Below, piece after piece: positions 11,926 through 22,733 of a stretch of 64,000 bases of DNA. The position numbers and the translations under genes were made by a program. The DNA comes from Cryptomeria japonica (taxonomy: Eukaryota; Streptophyta; Pinopsida; Cupressales; Cupressaceae). Where the stretch lies: assembly GCF_030272615.1 (NCBI RefSeq), contig NC_081406.1, positions 144,143,041 to 144,207,040 of the forward strand. The letters run 5' to 3'. Below the pieces are notes generated by a model. The model worked only from the letters and a program-made list of their open reading frames with translations, was not told the origin of the DNA and did no database searches. How positions within the stretch are numbered: the stretch's first letter is position 1; each line of letters starts with the position of its first letter.

Positions 11926-12729
11926 TGATGTAGGAGCATCCCCGGTTCACATCAATCTTGCATCAACCAAAAACATTTTTCTTTCTATTTTGTTTTATGT
12001 TTGTAGTTTCAGTTGTCCTTTCTATGTGTCCCAACTTTGTCTCACTGGATCTTGTGGAGTTGGATTCTACTTGAATACTTGATCATCTTTCTTTCTTTCA
12101 GACCGCATCTCATTTGGATCACTTTCCAGCAAGATATTGCTACCAATTTCCATGACAATTTCTTGTTATCGGTTGTTCCTTTGTTACCGGATGCCTAAGA
12201 CGTATTCTAGTGATCTGTCGGAGCCCATTATGAAGCTTGCAGAGCCTTGGGTGTTGATTTTGATGTTCCTTGGCATGTGACCAACCTTTTCTCGCGATCT
12301 ACGTTCCATCCTGTGGATTTTTCGGAGGAATCTCTTGGCAGAGGCCAACCTTGTTTATTTTACACATTAGGTCTTGTTCTTCAGGGTTTGATCCCTTTTG
12401 GGCTGAATGGATCCTTTGGATCGATATATATATTTTTAATCATTCTTTAGAATAAAATCAATTAGAATCAATCAAAGTATCAGATAGATAGACTATGTGT
12501 AGAAGATAGATCTTTCGATTCAAGGTCTTGGTTGTGACCTATTCTACCAAGTATGTGTGTCGGTATGTTGTAACCCGGTTGTTACCAGTTGGATGTAATC
12601 AAATTTCATGAAATAAAACTATCTGTTTTGTATTGCCTCCATCATATCTGTGTGTTTTCGTTGTGTTTACTCTTGCTAATCGGTCCAAACTGATCTCTTT
12701 GAGGTCCCTCCTCACCTGTGACTGCTTCA
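11926..12729 (+). repeat. 3' LTR of the chromovirus
   Basis: 804 bp, TGATGTAGGAGC to GTGACTGCTTCA, homologous to 6436-7251. The duplicated target CTAAC follows at 12730-12734. Confidence 0.93.
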
Positions 12730-12734
12730 CTAAC

Positions 12735-12900
12735 CCATAAATTGACCCTTACCATAACCCAACCATGATATCAACCCTAACCCTACCCATAATCGTACCT
12801 ACAAACCTAAACACTAAGCGTAATTTGAATTAAGCGTAACCCTAAGGATAAATTTAATTGTAAACCCTAACCCTATACATTAAACCTAAGCATAAACCTA
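12735..12900. repeat. Degenerate telomere-like CCCTAA DNA, right block
   Basis: The CCCTAA-like units resume immediately after the chromovirus and fade out near 12900, showing that 5257-12900 was one continuous block before the two insertions. Confidence 0.6.
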
Positions 12901-12966
12901 ATAATACAATAGTCTATTTATATATTAACTAATTGAATGTCTTCAATATTGCGTGGTGACTGCTAC

Positions 12967-13128
12967 TAGCCTATATATATATTACTATTATATATGAAAT
13001 ACGCCGAGAGATATCCTTCTCGAGGCACCTATGCCACTTTAGGATATAAAATTGATAAAAAATAGTAGGTGCCTTGAGAAGGATATCTCTCAGCGTATTT
13101 TATATATAATAGTAATATATATAGGCTA
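12967..13128. mobile_element. Foldback / MITE-like inverted repeat
   Basis: The left arm 12967-13030 (TAGCCTATATATAT... to CGAGGCACCT) and the right arm 13067-13128 are near-perfect reverse complements of about 62-64 bp around a 36-bp centre. The arms contain GAGATATCCTTCTCGAGGC-like sequence. There is no coding capacity. The size and full-length terminal inverted repeats fit a small foldback DNA transposon or hairpin; I could not find a clear TSD. Confidence 0.8.
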
Positions 13129-13859
13129 ATGTAATAAAATAATAAAAAACTCAAATCATATGTATATTAGAAAATTCAAATTATACTATGATAATTGAAA
13201 AGTAAGTAAACAATATTTGGCTATAAGTAAACAAAAAAGTAAGTACATAAATTTTATGAGAACTTAATTATTTATGAGATTTTTTAGGTCTAGTAAATAA
13301 TTTTTATGGCAACAACATTTATACATGGATAAAGGTGATGTTGAAAAATGCAATGAAGATGCACAGGGAAGAATTAAAATCACTTGTATGACAAATCCAT
13401 GCAAAATACAGAGAAATGGAAATTCTTTTAAATCTTGGGATTTTATTTTTTCAGTGCATCTAACATGGTAGGACATTGGGTGGGGTGAAGATCATTGGAA
13501 TTCAATGTACCTTGATTTTTGTAGTCACTTGCATGTAAATAATGTAATCTATACATAGTTATGTATACTTTTGTGTGGAAAAATTAAGTTTCTTACCCAC
13601 ACAAACCAATAAGAATACAGATAATTGTTATTTTTATTATTATTTAAAATAAAAATTAAATTTGTATTATAACCTTTTTGTCTAAATATTTTTTTATTTT
13701 TTATTTTGATGGGTTAAATTAATCAAAGAATTGGATTGCATGAATGCAATAGTATCTTGCATTTATAGGAACTAATAACAAATCATGACATAAAACATTC
13801 ATATACATGGACTCAGATTTGACTACTAGTGGAGTGTATGGCAAGAATTTAAAAGTTAT
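13129..13859. other. AT-rich DNA, nothing recognised
   Basis: No gene, LTR end or repeat array seen. The 70-codon minus-strand frame at 13264-13476 has no recognisable motif. Confidence 0.5.
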
Positions 13860-15240
13860 TGTAGACACTAAAAATTGGTCATCGCTCCTATATCGCTAAC
13901 CTAATTTTAAACATAGATCTTCTATGTCACGTTTGATCTTCATCATATGTTGACATTGTGTCATTCCTATGGTTTTAGTTCTTTTCAAATCCAACCCTAA
14001 TCGATCTTCTTCATTTGCATTTGGTCCTAAATCATTATGAATGGCATTTTATCATTTTCAAATCATTTGAATTGGTCTCATCTTGACAATTAGACTTAAT
14101 TCCCTCTTTGTTGATAATTAATCAGTCATTAATTATCAACCTCTTTATCAATCAATTTCAATTAGTCCTTTGTGACACTTTATCAACCTTTCATGACACT
14201 TTATCAATTGATCTTATCAATCCTTTATCAAGTCATTGTCAATTGATCTTATCAATCTTATCAATCTTTTATCAATCTCAGGTCTTTTTTGACCCTTTGT
14301 CCTATTTTGTTGTCAACCTCAGTCAATTGTCATTAATTTTTATCAATTATTATCCAATCAATCGTCATTATTGGGACCTAGTTTGTCATTAGGGTTGGTA
14401 TCTTAAATTATTCAAATCATTTCCCTAGGTTGATTAATTAAATAATTAATCAACTCCTTTGTTAACATGTCCCTTTTTGAATAAATAAATTTATATTTAT
14501 TTATTCACCCTCTTTGTCCATGTCACAATTAATATATTTATATATTAATTGGCTAATTTGAGTTATGAGTGGAATTATAATTTCTAATTATTAATTCCAC
14601 CTCATTTCTCTCTCTCCCACTTCTCCTCTTTTTTATCTTCCCTCATCTATTCTAGCTTCCCCTCCTCTTTTCTAGCCTTCCACTTTCCTCATTTTCGAAT
14701 GATGAATTTCCCTCCACAATCACTCATTTTGTCATAAAATGACAAAGCAATATGTCATAATTCCTTGCATATCAACTTGTCATATTTCTTGACATAGCAA
14801 TTTGTCATAACACTTTGTATGGCATTTTGTCATAAATTTGGTCACATAGAAATGTGTCATATTTTGTCACAATCATTCCCTTTTCAAATGAATTTGCCTC
14901 TTTCACATTTTTCATTCCAAATTCATATTCTCATGAACTTGTCTATAAATTGATCTCTTTCTTCATCATTTTCATCCCCATTTTGAGTAACTATATGCTC
15001 TCAAATTAACTTCAAATCTTCGAATCTTCTCGCCCTTTCTTTCAACACGTGCAATTTGGAGTTTGAGAGCCACATATCATTTGATTAGAGAAGAAAGAAG
15101 GATAATGGAGGGATCATTTCAAGCATGTGAAGGATGGTTTGCATTTTCTTGTTTCCTTGTTTATGCTTTATTTTTGTATCTTCATTGATGTGGGATTTAT
15201 GGATTTTCATTAAATTCCCAACTTTTCCTCTCACATTTTT
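13860..15240 (+). mobile_element. 5' LTR of a decayed Tat-like Gypsy element
   Basis: It starts TGTAGACACTAAAAATTGG, like the Tat LTR at 19620 (TGTAGACACCTAAAATTG). It has the same architecture: a series of AT-rich palindromes (14430-14610), then a TATA box (CTATAAAT near 14943), and an end just before a primer-binding site at 15242-15260. The exact 3' edge is uncertain (15235-15241). No matching 3' LTR or coding region was found; a minus-strand chromovirus remnant interrupts the region at 15566. Confidence 0.65.
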
Positions 15241-15241
15241 C

Positions 15242-15260
15242 TAGTGAACCTAACGTGAAC
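15242..15260 (+). other. Degenerate primer-binding site, tRNA-Trp type
   Basis: TAGTGAACCTAACGTGAAC differs at three positions from the intact site at 40608 (TGGTGAACCCGACGTGAATC). That site is complementary to the 3' end of plant tRNA-Trp. Its position right after the LTR supports LTR orientation and family. Confidence 0.6.
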
Positions 15261-15565
15261 ATGAAAAATATATAATGCTATGAATATATATTTATATGTA
15301 GTTTTTTTTGTGGTATTTGTAAATACTACCAATCCCTACATAATTTCAGATATTAGAGGATTAAGGTTAATAACTTTAAATAGTCAACAATCTATGATTT
15401 TATTTCTTTTGATTGTGGGTTGAATTCTACACATTATGTCTAGGTTTGTAAATTCATGTTTAGATGTGATTAAATTATGCATGATATAAATATGTTAAGG
15501 AAAATAGAGAAATAATTGGCAAAATATGTAGAATTGTTCAATACCAAAGTTATATCATGCCAATT

Positions 15566-16345
15566 TGACGCAACCATGTTCTGGAGGACCCTCAGAGAGA
15601 ACAATCCATATCATGCAACAAGAGTAACACAATGGAAGCAACAACACAAAAGGTAGAAAATGCAAGATTAGACATCTGAAGACAACATGCAAGCTTAAAG
15701 GCCTTATTACAAAATACATTCCAGAAAATAATCCATTTGGACCTCCAAGAGGTGTTCATATTACAAATCATGATTTAAAATCATCATCTATCTTTGCTTG
15801 TCTACCTAAAGTTCACATACAATAGTATATATAGCATCTAGAACACATTCGGGTCAGCCACAAAAGATTACTTTCTCCCAGACAAGAAAATGAAATGTGT
15901 AAAATAAGTCAGACCCAAAGCATAAAGATCTCCTCCGCCAAGAATGTAAATGAAGCTCGGACCACAAAGGAAGCTCGGCCAAGGGCTTGGGAACATCGAG
16001 TGAAGTGCCAATTAGATCAACAAGCCAAGAAATCACTTCATAAGAGAAGAAATCTCCAACTAGTCATTAAGCTCAAAAATGCTCTGGGAACCAAGAAATA
16101 TATAATCCAAAAGCGACAACCTAGCGAAAAAGGATCCAAATGAGCTAAAAATCTGGAATAAGGAACAAGAGCAAGTCTAGAAGCCAAAGATCTGATCGGC
16201 AACGAACAATGAACAACTTTTGGAGAATGCCAGAAGAAACACAAAACCACAACAAAGAACTGAACATAAACAAAAATAAAAAATAATTAATAATTTTTTT
16301 TGGTTGATGCAAGATTGCTCATTGATTAGGGATGCTTTTGCACCA
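15566..16345 (-). repeat. 3' LTR (element sense) of the gag-protease chromovirus
   Basis: 780 bp, aligning with 18408-19194 apart from a deletion of about 35 bp near 15680 and scattered substitutions. The ORFs at 15854-16458 are chance frames. Confidence 0.85.
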
Positions 16346-16431
16346 GACACCCTAGGTAGAAAAAGATGTTTCATGAGAGGAAGCTCATGAACATCGAAAA
16401 GGGTGTGAGATATAGACCCCATGCTCACTTT

Positions 16432-18241
16432 TGATCCAAATGTCTTCTTTGTTTGCAATTTTCTTCCTCCTTACCTCTTCCGGTACCTCTGCTAGATTCT
16501 CCAACTTCTTCTTCTCTTCTCCCTTCTTTCCTTGCTTCATAACTACACTCTATCTCTTACCATCACTCCTATTCTTTTGTAAATCCGATTTAGTTATTCC
16601 ATCAAAATTCATCTTTTTTTCCACCATAACTCTAACTTTGTTGTCATCTGGTACCACCTTTCTACCAGGCCTATCCACAAGGTCTTTCTTCAAATCCAAG
16701 ATATACTCTGCATCCTTCTTCTTAGCACATCAACTCTTCACAAGACTCAAGTTCTTCACTTCCTTCTCCTTCTCCTTAAAAGAAGCCAAATTAAACTTTT
16801 GCACATCCTTCTCAATAGTGATTAGGTTATTTATACAATCATAGATAGCTCCTCTATCAAACTGCGAAGGGCTACCTAGAAAAACATGACAAGCACTCAT
16901 AGACACAACAACACACAAGATTTCATCTTTGTAAGGTCCAATATTAAAACTTACCCAACACTGCTCTCTCACCTCTTCCGCATGATCATCTTTCAATCAA
17001 CTCACCTTATAAGGACAAGGGTGCTTAAGCCTCTTCAAACTAAGCTTCTCTACCATCTCCTTAGATACCATATTATCAGTACTTCCACTATCCACAATAA
17101 CCTTACAAAACTTACCTCTTGATTTAAAAATAGTCTAGAAAAGATTCTTCCTTTGTGTAGGTTCAGTCTCCTCTCTACTCTGAAAGAATCTTCTAAACAT
17201 AAGGGATTCTCCTTGCTCCAGTTCCACCATACTCACATCTACAGCTCCAATTTCATGGTCTTCACATGCTAAAAAAATCCTTGCCTTTCCTTTTTGTATC
17301 TTGAGGACACTCATAAGATCTATGTCCAGTTTCCCCACACTTGAAACATTTACCCAAGAACTCCATGTTGCTACTGCCACTTCCTTTTCTTCCTATCTTC
17401 TGGTTTGGTTATTTACTCCATTTAGATCTTGATTCTTCAGTAGTCTACTTCTACATACTACCACTCATTTTCCCTCTATATCTAATGCATGTCTCTCTCT
17501 TCCCTTAGGTTTATTCTGTTGTCTTTTCTTCACTTTATCTTTTGCCTTCAGAGCATATTGATAAGCCTACTCAATTGTAGAAATCTTTAGCATACTCATC
17601 TCATCTTGAATGTTAAATCAAAGTCCATTTAGGTATCTAGCCACCTTCTCCCTATCCATATCTCGATGTCCAAATCTGATCATCACCTTGTAGAATTCCC
17701 CAGTATACTCCTTCACACTCATGTCCTTCTATTTCAATCTCTTCAACTTCTTGAACAACTCCAACTCATAGTCTCCCGGAATGAATTTAGCCTTCAATCT
17801 TGCAACCATCTACCTCCACCGGGTGATTTTCATCTCACCATTGTTCATTCTATCCCTCTACAATTATTTCCACCATAAAGAAACATTCCCTTTCAACTTA
17901 ATTTGTGCTAATCATACCCTCTATGGGCCTTAAACATCTTCAAACTTGAAGTAGTAATCTAACTCTTCGATCCAATCTATGAATTCTTCCGGATTCACCG
18001 ATCCTGAAAAGTTAGAAACCTCAACTTTATGAATTTAACTCATTTGTGTCACCGCTCTAAGAAATCTTTCTTCTCCTTCATTTGTTGGTCCTTCAACCTC
18101 TTCCCTTGCCTCTTCACACTTATCCTTTGATTCTATATTCCTCCACAAAACAACCAGCGCATTTCAGATCTCAATCTTCATCTCATTTCTAAAATCCTTC
18201 ATTTTCTCTACCCTTCTAGGGTTCACCCTTCTCAATGGCAT
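16432..18241 (-). pseudogene. Chromovirus gag-protease, broken
   Basis: Reading the minus strand from ATG at 18241: a charged N-terminus, a Gag capsid region (FIDWIEELDYYFKFEDV around 17960), an intact zinc knuckle CFKCGETGHRSYEC at 17348-17307, a protease motif IVDSGSTDNMV near 17090, then the post-protease segment QCWVSFNIGPYKDE (about 16950) and an LGSPSQFDRG block. Many stops interrupt it. After about 16740 the frame becomes Lys-rich and unfamiliar and runs into the 3' LTR where RT should begin. Seen directly: gag-protease without RT. Inference: an internal deletion made a helper-dependent element. Confidence 0.8.
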
Positions 18242-18407
18242 CTCCTCCTTTGATCTAGTGCAACTACCTCAACTCAATGTTTTGACTATAAATTTCCAAT
18301 TGCCTCCCTATTGATGATCTATTGAACACACTTGCAGGCTGCCTCAAATCAACAATCTGTTCACCCAAAGGAATGCCTCAAAGTTCGCAACCGGATTTAA
18401 TATCATC

Positions 18408-19194
18408 TGATGTAGCCATGTTCTAGAGGGACCTCAAAGAGAACAATCCAGACCATGCAACAAGAGTAACTCAATGGAAGAAACAACAAAAAAGGTAGAA
18501 AATGCAAGATTAGACATCCACAATATCATAGATTCATTATAAACTAGCCAACAACATGCGGGTAAACATGCAGACTTACAAGCCTTATTACAAAATACAT
18601 TCCAGAAAACAATCCATCTGGACCTCCAAGAGGTGTTCTAATTACAAATCATGAATTGAAATCATCATCTATCTTAGCTTCTCTACCTAAATATCACATA
18701 CAACAATATATATAGCATCCAGAACACATCTAGGTCGGCCACAAAAGCTTACATTCTCTAAGATAGGAAAATGAAACGTGTAAAATAGGTCGGACCCAAA
18801 GCATGAAGATCTCCTCTACCAAGATCAACAAAGGAAGGTCGACCAAGTGCTTGGTAACATCAATGAAGTGCCAATTAGATCTGTAAGATGGGAAATTGCT
18901 CCACAAGAGAAGAAATCTCCAAATAGCCATTAAGCTCAAAATTGCTCCAGGAACCAAGAAATAGATAATCCGCAAACAAAAACTTGTCGGAAAAAGATCC
19001 AAATGAATTAAAAATCTAGAATAAGGAATGAGAACAAGTCTAGAAGCCAAAGATTCGATCCACAATAAACAATGAACAACTTCCGAAGAATACCGAAAGA
19101 AACACAGAACTGAAGAGAAACAAAACTAAAAACAAATAATTTTTTTTTTTGGTTGATTGAAGATTTCTCATTGACCAGAGATGCTCCTACATCA
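18408..19194 (-). repeat. 5' LTR (element sense) of the gag-protease chromovirus
   Basis: 787 bp; on the minus strand it runs TGATGTAGGAGC to GGCTACATCA. It carries a poly-T run near 19140. Confidence 0.85.
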
Positions 19195-19614
19195 AAATTC
19201 CTATATAATAGTTGTTGAAATAGATTTGTGTTTCCTTCTTATAGCTTACATCTCTTTATTCTTTAATTACAAAGAATGGGTGTGTCATTTGTATACATAT
19301 AAAGGGGACAGAGTGTTAGTTGAACCAAATTGTTTTACATCCACTTCACAACTACCTCATGACCTAAAAACCTAAATATTTTTTCTTGCTTGACCCCTAG
19401 CCCCATGGTAATTTGGACTAGGGGTGGATTTCATTAATTGTGTTAAGAGAACTAATGTGTGTGTGTGCGCACATGATGGCTATTAAATTTAAATGCTATT
19501 AATAATGAGTGTTATTAATATTATCACGATTTTGTTAATTTTAATTTTTTTATTATATTTTATGGCTTATCAAACTGACAAATTTCTTGAGTTGTGTGAG
19601 ATTGATTGTTGGTT
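19195..19614. other. AT-rich DNA between two elements, nothing recognised
   Basis: No gene. It contains a short GTGTGTGTGTG run near 19458. It may be leftover internal sequence of the decayed element that starts at 13860. Confidence 0.4.
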
Positions 19615-19619
19615 GTAGG

Positions 19620-20350
19620 TGTAGACACCTAAAATTGTCTAGTCTAATTAAATAAATCTTTATTTATTTAATTAATTCACTTATCCTCTTCTAGCCTTAT
19701 TTCTCATTTAAATAAATACATTTATTTATTTAAATTATCCTTTTCCCAAAATTAAATAAATATCTTATTTATTTAATTAATCTCACTCCTATTAATTAAA
19801 TAAATCTTTATTTATTTAATTAATTCATTAACCTTTTCTACCCATGACACATGTCATTCATCTCTTAATTCCTACACTACCTACCCCTTTCATTATTTTA
19901 TTATTTTCTTTACCTACCCTCTAATCATAGCCGACCTCCTTTTACACCTCTCAATCTTATCCCTCCATTTCATATAGTGTCTTCTATATAAGGAGATGAT
20001 TCCTTCATTATCAAACCCTGGCTAATCAATCTATGCATCCTAACTAACTACTTGATCAATTTGACTACTTGGCATATGCGATCCTACTTGCAACCACATT
20101 CCGTTCTTTGTTGAGCTCTTGTGCACATAAAATCTGAGAGCAAATATATCAAACAAGATCAATGGAGATAGATCAAAACCCTATTGGACATGTGATAGTA
20201 TAATCTTTGTGATTTCATTTGATTTGCATTGTCTTAGGTAATCTTCATATGTTATGGTGGATCTTTGTTGTTGTTAGGCTAGGGTTTTGTGGTTGAATTC
20301 ATTTAGCCTTTCAATATCGTTATTATTGTTATCCATTTTCACCATATACA
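19620..20350 (+). repeat. 5' LTR of the 12.9-kb Tat element
   Basis: 731 bp. The first 200 bp are a series of AT palindromes of the ATTAAATAAAT/ATTTATTTAAT type with short loops (19647, 19708, 19743 and 19795 onward). A TATA box TATATAA lies at 19985-19991. The end TATACA is followed by the primer site. Confidence 0.9.
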
Positions 20351-20353
20351 TTT

Positions 20354-20371
20354 TGGCACGCCCAGTGGGAC
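20354..20371 (+). other. Primer-binding site
   Basis: TGGCACGCCCAGTGGGAC starts three bases after the LTR and begins with the TGG that pairs with the tRNA CCA end. I cannot assign the tRNA with confidence. It differs from the tRNA-Trp-type site of the 18.6-kb element. Confidence 0.7.
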
Positions 20372-20454
20372 TCTTGTCCCTTTTGCATTTAACATTTTTG
20401 TTGCAGATTTTGTGTTTGAAGTTGCAGATCTGACATTTTTGACAACATTTTGAC

Positions 20455-20735
20455 ATTTTCGCATCTGCGCACTTTCGGGTCGCATTTTTGATTTTTTGCC
20501 GTGTCTGTGACATCTGGAATCGCGTCTACATCCTCGACAACATTTTTTTTTTTTTTACAGATTCCGAAAACCGCGTCTGTGTTCCTCAATCGCGTCTGCA
20601 GTGTTTTTAGACGCGTCTGTGTCCAAAAACCACGTCTGGGTCCTGGAGCCACGTCTATGTCTCACAAAAGCGCATCTGCGTCAGATACTCACATCTGTGT
20701 TTGGGGTAACCGCATCTGTGTGCGTTGATTTTATT
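20455..20735 (+). repeat. Leader array A: CGCGTCTGTGT motif every 18-20 bp
   Basis: At least ten imperfect copies of an 11-base motif (consensus CGCGTCTGTGT) recur with about 19-bp spacing on the plus strand, in the leader between the 5' LTR and gag. Copies include GCGTCTGTGT near 20571 and CACGTCTGGGT near 20631. The motif returns at 21945-22245 and, in reverse complement, at 30960-31232. Confidence 0.85.
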
Positions 20736-21119
20736 TTTTGGAGTTTTATTGATTCAGTTTTTGGTCATTTAATATTTCAGATCTAGTTTATTTTGAGCTA
20801 ACATCTTTAGATCTAGCTAACGAAATTAGTGCAACTTTTCTTGAAAGCAAAATCATTTTGTTGAAGGCCCCTATTTTCACAAAGTCTTTTGGATCTAAAA
20901 TTTACCTAACTTGTGTGCTTGCAGGAAGGGGTGATTATTTCAAACAATCCAAACTACTAACAAATCTTTGTTGCAGGTCCTTGGCAAGGGTTTTTTATTT
21001 TTTTATTGTGTGCTTTATTTTCAATAGACTAGAAAACACTTCAATTGGTGCACTAAAATTGAATCATTGTCTTTTATGTCTTGAGAAATAGGCTCTTTTT
21101 GTTTAAATCTTTAGAGGGC

Positions 21120-21680
21120 CTGTCTTCCCGTGTGGTCATTAGGACTACTAGTGAGAAGAGAATGACCCAAGTGGTAGCAAAAGAAAAGCCATCTTCTTCC
21201 AAACCACTATAAATAATTGTATTCATGGTGAAAACTATGAATAACATGTGCTGATTAGTTCATACCAACACTATGTCTCCCCATAAACCCGTTTGATCAA
21301 ATTTATTTGATCACTTGTAGGGCGTAACCCCTACCGGCTGAGAGCCTTCTGTATTTATAGAGCTGAAAGTGCCACATGTATGGCCACACAAGCAGATGCC
21401 CTTACTAGCACCTTTTTGTTTTAGAAGCCCAAATCCTTCTAGTTGTTGGGGAAGGAGGTCGGACCTCTGGTAGCGGCCCACACACATATGATTCTTAGTA
21501 GAGATACAAAGTTCGCCACGGGGAGTTTTCGTGGGGACTAATGCTTGGCTGACTCGAGAAGTGAGTGCCAAGGGTGGAGCTAGTGAGGTCAAGCATCTAA
21601 GTATCCACTCTGAATAGCGTAGCCTCGAGGGTAAAACCCCATGTGGGATCAACAACTATTGTCCTGGTGAGCCATAAGAA
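21120..21680. other. Leader segment without gene
   Basis: Unique-looking leader sequence of more balanced base composition between the two motif arrays. The 114-codon minus-strand frame at 21311-21655 has no recognisable domain. I see nothing else in it. Confidence 0.4.
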
Positions 21681-21944
21681 TTGTGCTTGACTTATTTTGA
21701 ACAATCAAACATTCAAGACCAAACAACAAAACATTGTGTCTTTTGTGTCTTCAAGTGTATGCAAAATTTTTTTACATCAAACATCACACTTTCTTTGAGT
21801 CATTTTTTTTTGGAGTCTAGACACTTGCAAAACATTGAGTCTTCATCAACACTGTGTCCTCTTGTCATGAAAAATAGTCAAACAGTCAGATTTGGTCACA
21901 ACAAAACAACTTCATAGATTGAAAAAAATTGAACAAATTTTGCA

Positions 21945-22245
21945 AAAACGGGTCTGTGTCTGACATAATAGCGTCTGTGTTGTATAACCACGTCTGTGAA
22001 GGGCAAAAACATGCCTGTGTTTCTAGAATCAACATTGCAATTTACAAAAAAATCTCAGAAACGTGTCTGTGTCTAACATAATAGCATCTATGTTGTATGA
22101 CCGCATTTGTGAAGGGCAAAAACGCACCTGTGTTTCTAGAATCAACATTGCAATTTACAAAAAAATCTCAGAAATGCGTTTGTGTTAAATAGAACCACGT
22201 CTGTGTCAAGGAATCGCGTCTATGCAGTATACAGGCACGTCTGCG
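21945..22245 (+). repeat. Leader array B: CGCGTCTGTGT motif with a longer direct repeat
   Basis: About twelve further copies of the leader motif. Part of the block is a tandem duplication of about 120 bp: the stretch GTCTGTGTCTGACATAATAG... is repeated from about 22062, sharing AATCAACATTGCAATTTAC. It lies 0.5 kb upstream of the gag start. Confidence 0.8.
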
Positions 22246-22733
22246 TTCAGAATTGAAAATTACAGTCCAACAAACAAACACAGTCAGTTTCAGAATTCTT
22301 GAGCTTCCTAGGTTGTTTCTCTAGGTTTTCATCTAGCATTCAACCTGTCTTTGGGTCTCACAAAGTCCATCATTTCTTTACACCTTACATTACATTCACA
22401 TTTGTCTAAACTTGAGTCAAAAGGTCACTTGCTTGTCCTCATCATACATTGTCAACACACTACATACAACAACATTTTGCTAAGTGGTCCCTCATCAAGG
22501 TCTATCACCTTTGGGTCTCATTTGGTCTTACTTAGAGTCAAGGTCAACTTACCTCATCAAGAGAAACTATCCTCTCTTTGGAAGCCACACCTACTCTACT
22601 ACATACATACTTGGTCTTACACTTTGTACATTGCAAGTACACCTCAGATTCATTTACATTCCATCCAACTCTTGGTCTTCCATACTTTTTCCATTTTCAT
22701 CTAGTCTCACACATCTTGATCAATACCTAGTTC

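Larger units (their letters stand above)
6436..12729 (+). mobile_element. Full-length, inactive Ty3/Gypsy chromovirus
   Basis: The element has TG...CA LTRs at 6436-7251 and 11926-12729 and is bracketed by the 5-bp TSD CTAAC (6431-6435, 12730-12734). A tRNA-Met-type primer-binding site follows the 5' LTR. The internal order gag, protease, reverse transcriptase, RNase H, integrase, chromodomain places it in the chromovirus branch of Ty3/Gypsy. All coding parts carry stops or frameshifts, and the LTRs differ at many positions, so it is an old insertion. It landed inside telomere-like DNA. Confidence 0.93.
15566..19194 (-). mobile_element. Minus-strand chromovirus reduced to gag-protease
   Basis: Two LTRs, 15566-16345 (3' in element sense) and 18408-19194 (5'), enclose 2.1 kb. 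The outer LTR ends resemble those of the 6436-12729 element (on the minus strand TGATGTAGGAGCATC... and CTCTTTGAGGTCCCTC...). The flanks CAATT (15561-15565) and AAATT (19195-19199) are a TSD with one mismatch. The minus strand next to the 5' LTR reads TGATATTAAATCCGG, a mutated tRNA-Met primer site. Only gag and protease remain; reverse transcriptase, RNase H, integrase and chromodomain are absent, so it would depend on a helper. Confidence 0.85.

Noticed and set aside
14108-14392. 94-codon ORF rich in Ile/Asn/Ser
   Set aside because: It lies in the Tat-like LTR in TTATCAATC-type low-complexity sequence.
20455-20735. Regular short repeats reminiscent of a CRISPR array (also 40698-40980)
   Set aside because: The repeat unit is 11-12 bp, imperfect, with about 8-bp spacers, and lies in an LTR-retrotransposon leader of a plant; no cas genes.
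21660-21670. Possible splice donor GTGAGC in the sense leader (also GTGAGA near 41749)
   Set aside because: I found no convincing paired acceptor or conservation, so a sense leader intron is not claimed.
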